From Darksidea phi (lineage: Eukaryota > Ascomycota > Dothideomycetes > Pleosporales > Lentitheciaceae), in NCBI GenBank assembly GCA_030770425.1, contig JASJFT010000027.1:62001-126000 (forward strand): a stretch of 64,000 nt of DNA. Reading direction: 5' to 3'. Of the stretch, positions 54,534 to 64,000 are shown piece after piece. A model generated the notes under the pieces. The model saw nothing but the letters and a program-made list of their open reading frames with translations. It was not told where the DNA came from and did not search any database. The position numbers were made by a program, and so were the translations under genes. Numbering within the stretch: the first letter of the stretch is position 1; every line of letters starts with the position of its first letter.

Positions 54534-56949
54534 ATCGGTAATGATTGAGAGACGTTGCTATGAAGGGGAGATAAAGACGAAAAGAACGGTGGAGGTGGAT
54601 GCGGGGGTTTAATTGAGGAACATGGATGTTTTGGACACGAATTTATTTCTCCGGGGATGAGCGGATTGCTGATTTGGCTAAGACACCGGGACGAAGCTTT
54701 TGTTGCTTTTAAGCAGGTAGCCGATTTTCAATATTATCTTGAGAGATGCATTGTTGGTCGGTGGCTTCTCTGGTGCTGCTGCTATCATAGATGGATCTGA
54801 TATCGCTTAGCGTCGCCTAGGCGACCTCAAACTTCGACTACGTTGAGCACAAACCGCTTCACCTCCGCACTCTCCCCATCTAACACTAGCTTTTCGTGCT
54901 CCTTTTTGCCTTGTGCCATCTGTCGCAAACATCTACATTCTATAGCCGCTCGCCGGTACTCGGAGGGTTCGACTTCGTCCTTGTACTCGCCACCAGTAGT
55001 AGCAACTGATCCTACTTCTTACTGGCACCCGTTTGGTGGCGAACGTCGACTGCGTGTGCCAGCAGCTGGGCCTCGCCTATACGGCCAACGGTCGCGCTCT
55101 GCTCCGACGTGGATTTCTAGGTCTTTGTAGCTTCCCTGTCATATGACTGAGTCAACTGCATGTACTAGCAGTTGACCCCGTTTGAGTGGCAAACCGCTGA
55201 GTGACGCCCTTCTGTCTGCCTTTCAGTTATTCTGCTGGATGTACCTCTGCTTTTTGTACCCTGAACTTTCGTGTTGTCTAATTCGTACATTTCTAGGCTC
55301 AACAACTGTCCGCTTGCCATGGACTGAGATGGAAACCACTGCTTGTGGCTTGATCTCTCATGCATGGATGACTACCACCTCCAGGAACTCAACTGCACGT
55401 GCTAGGAGCTTGACCTCTGAATCTCTACGGTCGGTGGTAGAGCTTTACACTCCACATCGTCCCATTTGTGCTACTAGTAGCAAACCTTCCTGCATTTTGC
55501 TGCTTTTAATGCCTCTGTTACGTGTTCTAATATTCGGATATAGCTTGGTGATCGTCTATGTCGAGATCACCATCGCCCATGTTCTTGATCTCATTCCACC
55601 TTACGTCAACCCGGAAATCAGCATTGAATAGCACTTACGGTTGTAATTGCCTTATATCCCTCTCCATATCATGGGAGAAGGCTGTGCTGTAACGGATGAG
55701 CTAGCTTCAAGCTCTCGTCGCTCGTCATTGGCCCTAAGATCTCGACCTACCTTGAGCACATTTGGACGCCCCATTGAAGACCAGCAACCAACAAATGCAA
55801 ACTGTATCTGTTTTTCTTCTTCCTTGCCATCAAATGATAAGACAAGGCTGCATTGTGCGGCTCCGCAGTCGCTCATCGATGGCTTGAAATCTTGTCCAGC
55901 GGGCCGGGGTCATTGCGAGCTTGGGCGCGTTTAAGCGATACGTCCAGAGTACCGCTCCATTTTCCTGTTGCCTTGTATTTATCCTTTTGCTATAAGACAA
56001 GCATGCGTTGTCCTGCTGAATTTAGTTAGGAAATCCTGCATCGACAGGGAGAGGTCTCGGGCCGGCTTGGTCTTTCCCAGGCCCACAGCCACCAAGAGTA
56101 CGGCACGGGCAATCCTATGCTGCTACCCTCGCACAACAATGAGAGGAAGACGCTTCTCGATTATTGATGCAGATCGCTTATCAAAATCCTTAGTCCCTGT
56201 CTGACCTAGAGTCACCTAGATGCTGCGTTATCAACAACTCCAACAAATGGCCTACGCAGCATCAAACACCTCTCCTTTCCTTTAAAAAGCAATCCAAATG
56301 AAGTTGGATCATTGTATATGTGATAAAAGGTCCCCAGGTTTCCCCAGACGTACTGTTACCACTGCGGGGGCAAGGAAGGCGCCTGCACCGGGATGAACAA
56401 CAACACCACAGAATCTCACGATACCGAGTTCTAAGTACCAAAGCAATGCCTACCTGCGAATATCCTTCTACTAGAATCAGGTATGAAGCGTCCGCTATTG
56501 ATGCTCTCAATCGTAGGCTCTCGAGGAAAGGTTCTACACCGCATAAAGAGGAAATCGCCCTGACTGGCTTCGTCAAAACAGCCCATCAACCGCCGCGGAC
56601 ACCGCAGCTTCCCCTTCCTGAATTGTCAGACTGGTCACGCCACCGCTGCGCACTATCGCCTTTCTGACTACCAAATCCCCATCAGCACGCATAGCGCCGG
56701 TGTGCTCTCATTCGCGCACTACGACTGTCTTTCACCTCCTTTCTAGGACGGTCAACGAGGAGATTACGTACGCGAAGAGAAAGTTTCGTGCGGTTCCGCC
56801 TAGCAACGTACGAGGCAGATTAATAGTTGCCAGACGTGACCTCCCGCAACACTGAAACACCTACCACCGAGCCCATCACCACATCATCACTTTCGCTACG
56901 CCATCCAGCTGAAAAGTCTTATCCCGACCTACTCCTCAACGAACAAAAG
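54534..56949. other. Long intergenic region (~2.4 kb), no supported gene
   Basis: Frames on both strands lack domains and good starts. A non-conserved in-frame extension of the next gene reaches back to 56827 from a TTG. A 14-bp palindrome, GTCGCCTAGGCGAC, is at 54815-54828. Confidence 0.4.
55151..55176. repeat. Short hairpin-forming inverted repeat
   Basis: GTCAACTGC and GCAGTTGAC are separated by 8 bp. A degenerate version (CTCAACTGCACGTGCTAGGA then GCTTGACC) occurs near 55387-55414. No terminator role is expected in a eukaryote. Confidence 0.5.
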
Positions 56950-57640
56950 ATGCCTCGCCGCGCTGATCTCCCAGAAGACAACCACCGCGCCATCGACGTC
57001 TTTGCGAAGGCTGCTGCTGCCTCAATCACGGAGCAGCTCCGTCAAGCCACCAATGTGATTCATCAAAACGCAGGCGATCATATGAGCACCCCTAGCGAGC
57101 TCGAGGCTTATCTGGATATGACCCTCACCGGTGTTTTCGGCCGTGAGCCAATCCAGGTACTGGGTATGTCAAAGCCAGTCGTTCTGGCGATCACCCAGCA
57201 CATCAGTAAGTCGTTCATCAATAACTCCCTTACTGTGATCTTAGAAGCTGACTCAAGCAGAACCAGCCTCCCGCGACGCTACCGAGATCTTCCTTCCGGG
57301 CAACGCGGATCTGGTTCCGCACCGCCTCCTCCAACAGTCAACTGTACCGGTTCTAAAGGAGGCGACCAAGGAATTCGCTGAAGAGCTCTGCAGGGTGTTC
57401 CACTCGACCCTAATTCATGATATCAGGTATTGCGGTGAAAACGTCTGTGCCACTTTCACTCGGGAGCAGAAGCTCCACAAGCAGCGCCATGGAATGCCCA
57501 AGGGTCAGAGGTGCTGCATGTTCCAACTCATGATAGAAGATTATGCTAACCCGGATGTCTCGACCAAGAAGGAAATTGTCTACTTCGGTTTCAAGTGCGC
57601 GAACTGCGACGGTCGCCACGAAATGAAGGTGTTCCGTTAG
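56950..57640 (+). CDS. Hypothetical protein, 211 residues
   Basis: Exon 1 (56950-57205) reads MPRRADLPEDNHRAIDVFAK and ASITEQLRQATNVIHQNAGD up to VVLAITQHI. A phase-1 intron at 57206-57260 (GTAAGT..AAGCAG) joins KPASRDATEIFLPGNADLVP. The protein ends with KKEIVYFGFKCANCDGRHEM and KVFR. The C-terminal CANC and an earlier RCC are the only cysteine features; no domain is recognised. A clean splice with continuous coding on both sides supports a real gene. An upstream in-frame extension to 56827 lacks an ATG. Confidence 0.55.
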
Positions 57641-57999
57641 ACATGGCACTACTCACAATCACACTCAAACGGGCATGGTCGTTTCAGGAATGGGAGCCTC
57701 CACATTATGGGACGTCTATGGGATGGGAAAATTAGGATACGGGGGTTCCCTATCACGGGAAAGACCTCAAGGGTATCGGCGTTATGGTTTTCACTGGCTA
57801 GTCAGGCGTATGGCCGCGATCTAAACGCCTCGTTCAGCAGAAATGAACAAATCTTCAGTCATACAATCTAACTCTTGCGTCCCGTGTTCGAGAGACTCCG
57901 TCGCGTTTTGTAGCACGGCGCAGTTTCTACTTGAACATGTCACTTACTAACATCAGTTGAGATCTTCGGGGTAACCCCATCTAGGTCGTGAAGCTTCTG
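57641..57999. other. Intergenic, no supported gene
   Basis: No coding signal is recognised between the hypothetical gene and the HET-like fragment. Confidence 0.45.
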
Positions 58000-58251
58000 C
58001 TATACGGCCAGTGAATCATGCTCGAACGAAGTCCCAACATAAGGGCATCGAGATGACATGCGTTGCCTGCCAGGCATAAGGGAATCATAAGCGGCTTGAG
58101 CTCTTCCGACTTGGAAGCACGTAAAATAGAAAGAATCCGAGTGTTCAACTTCGCTCTCATCCTCTATTGCAGGGCCTAGCCAGGCTATCACTTCCTCGTA
58201 TATCTTTGCATTACCGGACCCTGATGGGGGAAGGACTCTACCTTCATCCAC
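58000..58251 (-). pseudogene. Possible HET-domain fragment
   Basis: A minus-strand frame includes NAKIYEEVIAWLGPAIEDES followed by AAYDSLM. This resembles the IY..A..VI.WLGP...ES signature of fungal heterokaryon-incompatibility (HET) domains. The usual ERS.QV..M block before it is absent and the frame stops after 83 residues. It is at most a fragment, and the call is tentative. Confidence 0.3.
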
Positions 58252-58266
58252 CAGCGAACGCAGGGA

Positions 58267-58416
58267 CTCTGTACGGTACAGAGTACAGACGCTAAAGCAG
58301 CCACAATACTGAGACGGAATTATCCGGAAGCTACTACCAATAGAACAGTGCTGTGCTCTGTACCGTACAGAGTACAGACGCTAAAACAGCCACAATGCTG
58401 GGACGGAGATCATCCG
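58267..58416. repeat. Two direct repeats carrying a 17-bp palindrome
   Basis: Units at 58267-58326 and 58356-58416 (period 89 bp) both start CTCTGTACSGTACAGAG, palindromic except for its central base. They continue TACAGACGCTAAARCAGCCA and CAATRCTGRGACGGA. Differences are mainly transitions. The pair lies directly beside the MITE copy at 58424. Confidence 0.85.
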
Positions 58417-58423
58417 AAAATTT

Positions 58424-58525
58424 GAGGAAAAGTTGCATTGCGTAACTATGCTATTGTAGGGGGGGTCTCTGGTGATAACCTGTAAATATCTGAAAACCAG
58501 GACTGTAATAATATCTGTACATGAC
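58424..58525. mobile_element. Truncated copy of the MITE-like family
   Basis: GAGGAAAAGTTGCATTGCGT is followed by a G-run, GATAACCTGTAAATATCTGA and AAACCAGGACTGTAATAATA. This parallels, in order, the reverse-complemented right arm and core of the element at 17464-17631. The opposite arm is not found downstream. Confidence 0.65.
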
Positions 58526-58530
58526 ACTGG

Positions 58531-58980
58531 CTTCACCCGACACGAGCCTCAACACTCTGTCTAGTATAGTGGGGATTAGAGTCGCAACTGCTAATGGCAA
58601 TACAATTGTCAAAGAAATTGAATTATTCTCTCGCCGATTTTCTTGAGAATAAGCCTGGAAAGTACACAGATGGCCAGCCACGACGCTTTCTTAACAGAAA
58701 TAGGGGTCGAGGGAGACGTAAGGTATCTTATACTTCCTAAGTTTCTTCAACTAACCTTTCTTAACGTTCGTGTCATCCAACATCTCACTGCTTAGCCGTA
58801 AAGACCAAATGGCCTGATGAAAATGGGTAACCGCACTTTGGGGGATTAACAGCTCATGCAAGACCCAGGTGATAAAATATGACGATATGGTTAAATCTAT
58901 GTGCAGCGAGCTCAGATGAAATGTCGAAATATTCAGCCTGGGAACTGACTGCCCCGGCCTCGGTCAGATATGTATATATG
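58531..58980. other. Intergenic, AT-rich, no supported gene
   Basis: It lies between the truncated MITE and dispersed repeat copy B. No gene is recognised. Confidence 0.45.
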
Positions 58981-59163
58981 TATTGTTCGATGTTTGAAAC
59001 ATCACCTCGTCAGTATCTCACCATCGACAGTACTGTGTACAGCTCTACAGCTCTATTACCATGTATAGTGTGTGGGTATAGCACATCTACTGTGTACAAA
59101 CTCCTACTGTGTTTCGTGCGAACCTTACAAAGAGTCTCCTACTATGCAAATCCAAACCAAATA
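58981..59163 (-). repeat. Dispersed repeat, copy B
   Basis: The reverse complement matches 9825-10008 along its length, beginning TTTGGTTTGGATTTGCATAG and ending near GATGTTTCAAACATCGAAC. Its reading frame carries two stops not present in copy A. The differences between copies are mostly transitions. Confidence 0.75.
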
Positions 59164-59344
59164 CGGGCAGCTTAGACTAAATTGCATTGAATGTACACAG
59201 ACTCCTCTTCGTATAAGTAGCCAACAGTCCAGCCCCTAGCTAACAGTCCAACCCCAAGCCAACACCATACCCCTCCGTAGTTGAACTTCTATGAGACTTG
59301 AAGCGCTTATCCAATCCATAATTACCTACGGACGAAAGAAAACC

Positions 59345-60046
59345 ATGGCCGCCACCTCCGTCGTCCTCATCCTCGAAGTCGACCCCAGAATTGGCACCTC
59401 GGTTGCCGAAAAGTTCGTCAACACGGGCTACAAAGCTGCCGTTGTATCTAGGAAGGGTACTACCACCTTCAAAAACATCCTCTCTATCCATACCGACTTC
59501 GCTAAGCCCGATTCCATCCCTGCCCTCTTCGAAGCCGTCAAGATTGAGATCCATGTCGCTCCAAGCGTTGTTGTCTACACCGCAGCGTCACTCACTCCTG
59601 CCCCAGACAATGGCTCTGTACTCTCTACTTCCGCTGAAAGGGTCGAAGCGGATTTGAACGTCAATGTTCTCGGCGCTTACGTGGCCGCGCAGCAGGCTGT
59701 CAAGGGGCGGGAGACGCTGCCGAAGGAGGCGAAGAAGACGTTCATTTACACTGACAATATTACGAATGTCGCCATCTTACCCATGCCAATCACGTTGACA
59801 TTAGGCACCGGAAAGTCGGCTTCCGCGTATTGGTTTGGAACTGCTGATGCGTTGTACTCTGCTCAGGGGTATCGGTCAGTATTTGGAAGCAACGCAAGGT
59901 GTGGACTGCGCTGATAAAGGTCACTTAGATTTTTCTATGCTGATGAGCGCCATGGGAATGGCAAGTTTAAAGGAACGGGGCTGGGCGGTGTTGCTTATGC
60001 TGAGTTCTTCGCTGATTTAGTGGAGTATGATGGCACTGTGTCGTGA
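59345..60046 (+). pseudogene. Short-chain dehydrogenase/reductase, probably inactivated
   Basis: The frame starts MAATSVVLILEVDPRIGTSV, then AEKFVNTGYKAAVVSRKG. In this SDR subfamily the corresponding text is LILGAGPRIG, so the coenzyme-binding glycines are replaced by Glu and Asp, both explicable by G-to-A changes. An intron at 59875-59928 joins YSAQGYR to FFYADERHGNGKFKGTGLGG. The frame then stops at TGA 60044-60046, exactly where the family has Trp before HA.F.KGKGY.QF. The remaining residues (HAKFMKGKGYIQFK) are readable to 60091. Both changes argue that the gene was recently functional and then damaged. The translated length is 215 residues. It lies next to a Zn2Cys6 regulator relic. Confidence 0.75.
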
Positions 60047-60379
60047 CATGCTAAATTCATGAAGGGCAAGGGCTATATCCAGTTCAAGTGATAGGTTGGT
60101 GTGGTCGTAAGCGTCTATCGAAATTATATCCTAGGAAGACACTGTAGACAAAGAATAGGGTGCTTGAAGGGAGCAGAACTGCTTTCTGGCTGTTATCAGA
60201 CAAGTAGCACCAACTCGTCCTTCAATCTAAAGCACGTCGCGAGGTTTCGGTTCGCAACATCTGTTTTTCTAGTCCGCCAAGTGCCTTGTGTATCGTGCCG
60301 AATATGCTTGCCGGTTGCAAAACCTCTACCATCCCGCGAAAACAAGCTTCCTGCAAGGCATCCAGCGACGCAGAATGGC

Positions 60380-61910
60380 TATGCTACTGTGCGGAGTAAG
60401 ACTGGCAATGCTTGGCGCTTCAACAGCTCGATAATTCGACTAACGTGATAACGTACGTCGCTGCTGGCGGGCTGCCACCCAGACACAACAATAGAGCTAT
60501 AGATGAGCGCTGCATAGGTCCAAACGGGAGGAACCAATAAACTCTGGTTGGATGGTGGAGCAAAAACTCCCAGCAATTTGCTTGTACTTCTTGAATTTGG
60601 GTCAATATCAGTGTAAAGACGCATTAGATGTGCGACAGCGAATCCTTGATAGCTGTGGCGCGTCGGACTAGCTCCACAACATCCAGATTTCCAGCAATTT
60701 TACATCGTTGTTTCCATGCATCGAGCGCAGCAATATCGCCGATGTGTAACAATACCCCATTTTTGAGCCCCACAACAGCCTCGACATCGATGCGAGGACT
60801 ATTAGTGCCTTCGGTGCTATTAAGAAGGCTTTAGGAATGTTCGTACAGCCTAGGGTTGTTGTTGGAGTACCGAACAGTAATAACATCGTCGAATATGACG
60901 AGGGTGGATGAGAAGCGAAAGGCGGCTTGTTCAGCGCTGGGAACCGGGTCACCTTGGCTAGACCAACTGGACGACGCTGATGAGGGCGAACCGAGGCGGC
61001 TCATATTGGCATCGAAGCATGAACTAGACTCTCCTGAATCGACGGCGTGTAAAGGAATTGCTCAAAAAGAGCTAGATTGGCATTCAGATGATTCTGCCAG
61101 TAATGAAAGCACGAGACAGCGATTTCAAAATGCTACATTTGCATGATACTTGCCATGATCCGTACGGCGTCGTGCACATGCTGCCCAACGCCTGAGCCTT
61201 CAGCAACCTGCAACGCCTGTCCCAGAGGTCCCGGAACACTCGTTGTCGCTGTGAGCATCCTATCCCATACTGAATCACGATCGACGGTCCCCCGGGCGAG
61301 AGCAAAGAAGGATGAACTCTGACAAAGGGTCGCCTGTCACACTACTGGACTACTAATCATTAGCTCGAAGATCCATGCTCTAACGCCTTCAAAGACGGAC
61401 GGACGGAAAAATGGGAACAGGAAGGGAGCAGGTGTTCCAGGTAAAATGCGAGAAGAATAGTGTAGGACCGTCCAAAAGTTATCTGGTCGCCAGCGTCCTT
61501 TGTGATAAGCGAGCAGTCAGTTCCTCGTTGAGACTTGGTACTGCATGCATCTTGAGTTGACGCCACCCCATTATTCTGTGTGATATCGCACATTGGAGTG
61601 TCATGATTCCTGGATGGGTTTTGAAGTGGCATAAACAGTTCTTCAGTGGAAGATTCCGCAATTACATCGTGATTATTGGAGGGATGACCACACGCTCTCC
61701 GCGTCGGCGACGGGGTTTGCTTTTGATCTCGGATTTGAGCATGTCGGCCACCTCTTCCTGGTTCTCACCGCCATCCATCCATTCCGGTTTGATGCATTGG
61801 TTGAAGTGGCATATAATATCGAGTGCGGAGAAAGATTGACATACAGGGCGACTTTCATCGCATTTCTTGCGTCGGAGGCGACAAATCTAGCAACCGTTGG
61901 ACGTACTCAT
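60380..61910 (-). pseudogene. Zn2Cys6 transcription factor with Fungal_trans_2-like domain, inactivated
   Basis: From ATG 61908-61910 the minus strand reads MSTSNGC, a TAG stop, then ICRLRRKKCDESRPVCQSFS and ALDIICHF, a Zn2Cys6 cluster. TAG replaces the usual Trp, and Phe replaces a zinc-binding Cys. The linker KPEWMDGGENQEEVADMLKS fits relatives. Further on, RSYTILLAFYLEHLL, PFFRPSVFEGVRAWIFELMI and SSPVV lead to a TGA where Arg is expected. Then QATLCQSSSFFALARGTVDR, LGQALQVAEGSGVGQHVHDA and VRIMASIMQM precede another TAG. A late block, EAVVGLKNGVLLHIGDIAAL then DAWKQRCKIAGNLDVVELVR, is typical of such regulators. Multiple C-to-T or G-to-A stops make it a pseudogene. Confidence 0.8.
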
Positions 61911-62266
61911 CTTGATTGCGTGGTGAAGACTCAGACTGGTTGAAACCAAACCAACGGATGGCGAAAAGGAACGGCGAGGGTGTAGAGCCGAGAGCCCCGA
62001 TCAAACAAAAAAGGTTGTGGTCAGTAGTAGTTGACCGAAAAGGCGGCAGGCGCAAAGGAGTGTAGAGATGCGGAAGCGCAATTAGTCAGCACCACTTCTG
62101 CATTCCGATTCCTCTAAGTGCATGGGTTCATTAGCACTTCACGTCAAATTCTAAGGTAAGTACCAAGAGGAAACCAAAAGACGGTCCCCGAACTAAGGAG
62201 TCGCGACACAGCGCTCATGGAAACAGCTCTCAAACCTTTCCGGCATCAATACCCTCTACTACTCTT
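61911..62266. other. Intergenic
   Basis: No gene is seen between the regulator relic and the GH17 gene. Confidence 0.5.
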
Positions 62267-63307
62267 CTAACACTTGAGGTTGAACTTCTCTTTGCGATCG
62301 GCGGTCATGGCACCCCACTGCGTCTCGTCTTTCTTCTCGCCGTTATCACCGATAGCATGGGGCTTCCACGGCTCGTCAAAAGCCTCGAAGTAAAACCCGT
62401 TGAAGCCCCAGTCAATCAGGGTACAGAAACCCTTTCTGTAGAAAGTCTCGGCGTTCTCCAACCCGCCCTTAGCCGCCCAGTAGTCGATGCCGTCTAGATT
62501 CATGTCAGCAACCATCCCAAATGTGCATGTCGGCAGAAGAGAAAAGGAACGCAAACGTACCACCAGTAGGCCATCCCGACTCGCCATTCCATACTTCAAT
62601 CTTATCATGTCCTCCCGCAACCTTCTCGATATGGGCTACCGCCTCATACATGTCATTCAAGTAAACGCTCGTCATGTTATTTGGGCCACCACTCTGCCAG
62701 AACGCAAATGCATTGACGAAAATAAAGTCCACAGTCCCAATAATAGCATCACCGGTTCCATCGGCGAATTTATTCCAGGAGTCTGCCGTGCCGACTTTGA
62801 TACCTTTCGGTAGCTTGGATTTGACGGTTTCGATCTTAGACTTGAGTTCTTCGCCTGTAAAGTTGCCCCGGTAGAGGGTCTCTGAGCCGACGGTTACGGC
62901 GTAAATGCTTTCAGCGTGGTCTTTGGAGGCGGCTACGATGGCATCGAGGTCGTTGTTGAAGGACTCTTCAACGTCGGGCCTGTTTCTCTCCATTAGTATC
63001 CACGATCATCACCCTCGGGCATTGGGGTCTCGTACCAGATCCCAAGCACAACCTTAAAACCCTTCTTCTTCGCCGCAGGAAGAATGGCCTCGGTCATGTT
63101 GCAGTCTGCAGCTGCATATCCACGCACAATAGTCGCTCCAGAGGCTGTCTTGATAGCGTCGAAATCCTCCTCATAGTCAGTCTGCGTCTTGCACGACTCG
63201 TCTGGCATTTTCGTGCCTAATGCGAAACCCATCCGTCCCTTCTCCGCTGCGAACACAATGGCCGGGGCCACTGCGAGCGTCGCCGCCGCAAACGACGTAA
63301 AGCGCAT
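62267..63307 (-). CDS. GH17 glucan beta-1,3-glucosidase/endoglucanase, secreted
   Basis: A cell-wall glucan hydrolase or transferase of the Bgl2/Scw type, 305 residues. The signal peptide is MRFTSFAAATLAVAPAIVFA. Three exons: 63036-63307, 62561-62979 and 62267-62493. The introns are 62980-63035 (GTACGA..AAACAG with ACTAAT) and 62494-62560. The first splice restores VVLGIWPDVEESFNNDLDAI. The acid/base Glu is at about residue 124 (VTVGSETLYRGNFTGEEL) and the nucleophile at about 223 (EVWNGESGWPTGGDG). C-terminal features (FYFEAFDEPWK) fit the family. The upstream in-frame frame to 63403 was rejected because the signal peptide begins at 63307. It likely remodels the fungal wall. Confidence 0.9.
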
Positions 63308-64000
63308 CTTCGTTCGTAGATGAATATCTTTAGCCCGGTTTAAGGAGTCGCGGGGGTGGGCACGTTGACGATACAAGACAAACGCGTGGAAGCAAACAAT
63401 CAATGAATGACTATATAGCTGAAAGAAATGAAGGACAGACAGTAAGTCTGGGGGAAAAGAGTGACTGTGCCGACGCGGTGCACGAAAGGGTGTGAAGTGG
63501 AAAAGGTGAGGTCGCGGCTTGAGAAGACGGGGCCGCTGTACCCCTGCAGGCGCGATATCATGACAAGTTCCCAGATAGGCAAGTTACTAATAGATAGCGT
63601 GGGCTGATTTGTTTCACATCACGTCTGAAGCGTTCCAATACGGCTGTAATATATTTTGCTCGAGACTGATGTTCGCGAGTTTACACGTTACCTCTGTTTA
63701 GTTGAGATCAGCTTTGCGGCGTATCGAAGCACGCCTAACTCTGAAACTACATTCACTACGTTGAGCGCGGGATACGTGCAAAAGTTCACTCTTCAGGATC
63801 CAAAGAGTAATGAGATGGTTTATAGAAAGACGCCTCGAAAGGCAAACTAATGCTCACCCCGCAGAGGCAGGATGCACGCTGGCAACGCCTAACAACTAAC
63901 GCTAAACGCAATGCTAAGTTAACCTTCCCGGACCGGACTTCACCCCTGAGACAACCTAAAAGGGTGGGCCTCAGTATTAAGCACAAACTCGTCCAAACTA
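63308..64000. other. Promoter side of GH17 gene; no further gene
   Basis: The first few hundred bases should hold the GH17 promoter. Short frames at 63656-63850 and minus 63786-63986 have no domain. Confidence 0.45.

Noticed and set aside
54815..54828. Perfect palindrome GTCGCCTAGGCGAC
   Set aside because: Isolated, no second copy in the window and no known role.

Overview
The window looks like nuclear DNA of a filamentous ascomycete, most likely a dothideomycete of the Pleosporales type. Genes carry short introns of about 45-80 bp with GT..AG ends and CTAAC-like branch sites. Single-copy genes encode typical fungal proteins, including ERG8, MED19, RAD10, DPB4, GOS1, ATP10 and RPL35. Several mobile-element relics carry TGG-to-TAG and CGA/CAG-to-stop changes, the footprint expected of repeat-induced point mutation (RIP). 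The species call is inference; no rRNA, tRNA or CRISPR feature was recognised.

Layout. 1-17.6 kb is an accessory-like, repeat-rich stretch. It holds a DUF6536 membrane protein gene, two relics of the phosphorylase-like domain that heads many fungal NLR proteins, a small six-cysteine protein, a pogo/Fot-type transposase relic and a multi-pass membrane protein with a poly-T frameshift. It also holds an NmrA-like reductase, a dead Tc1/mariner element, an eroded unknown gene, an F-box gene and a MITE. 18-37.5 kb is a dense core block: a 1293-aa PPR protein, ERG8, RPL35, RPL33, GOS1, ATP10, a phenol-hydroxylase-like flavoprotein, MED19, RAD10/ERCC1 and a second F-box gene. 38-51.4 kb mixes lineage-type hypotheticals, a C2H2 zinc-finger protein, an arrestin-like protein, DPB4 and a SUZ-domain protein. 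52-54.5 kb holds a 671-aa secreted Pro/Gly-rich protein with closely spaced Lys-Arg sites. 57.6-62 kb is again repeat-rich, with a decaying SDR gene and a Zn2Cys6 regulator pseudogene. A GH17 glucanase follows before the end.

Functional threads. The core genes serve sterol synthesis (ERG8), mitochondria (PPR, ATP10), Golgi traffic (GOS1), ribosomes (RPL35, RPL33), transcription (MED19), DNA repair (RAD10) and replication (DPB4). Several are divergent pairs with short shared promoters: MED19/RAD10, RPL33/GOS1 and the PPR gene/ERG8.

The most notable structures are three. First, a three-copy MITE-like family (17.46, 10.49 and 58.42 kb). Second, a roughly 183-bp repeat present in opposite orientation 49 kb apart and differing largely by transitions. 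Third, an adjacent SDR and Zn2Cys6 regulator that both seem to have been inactivated by C:G-to-T:A changes. The 671-aa protein with Lys-Arg spaced segments is the best candidate for an undescribed peptide precursor.
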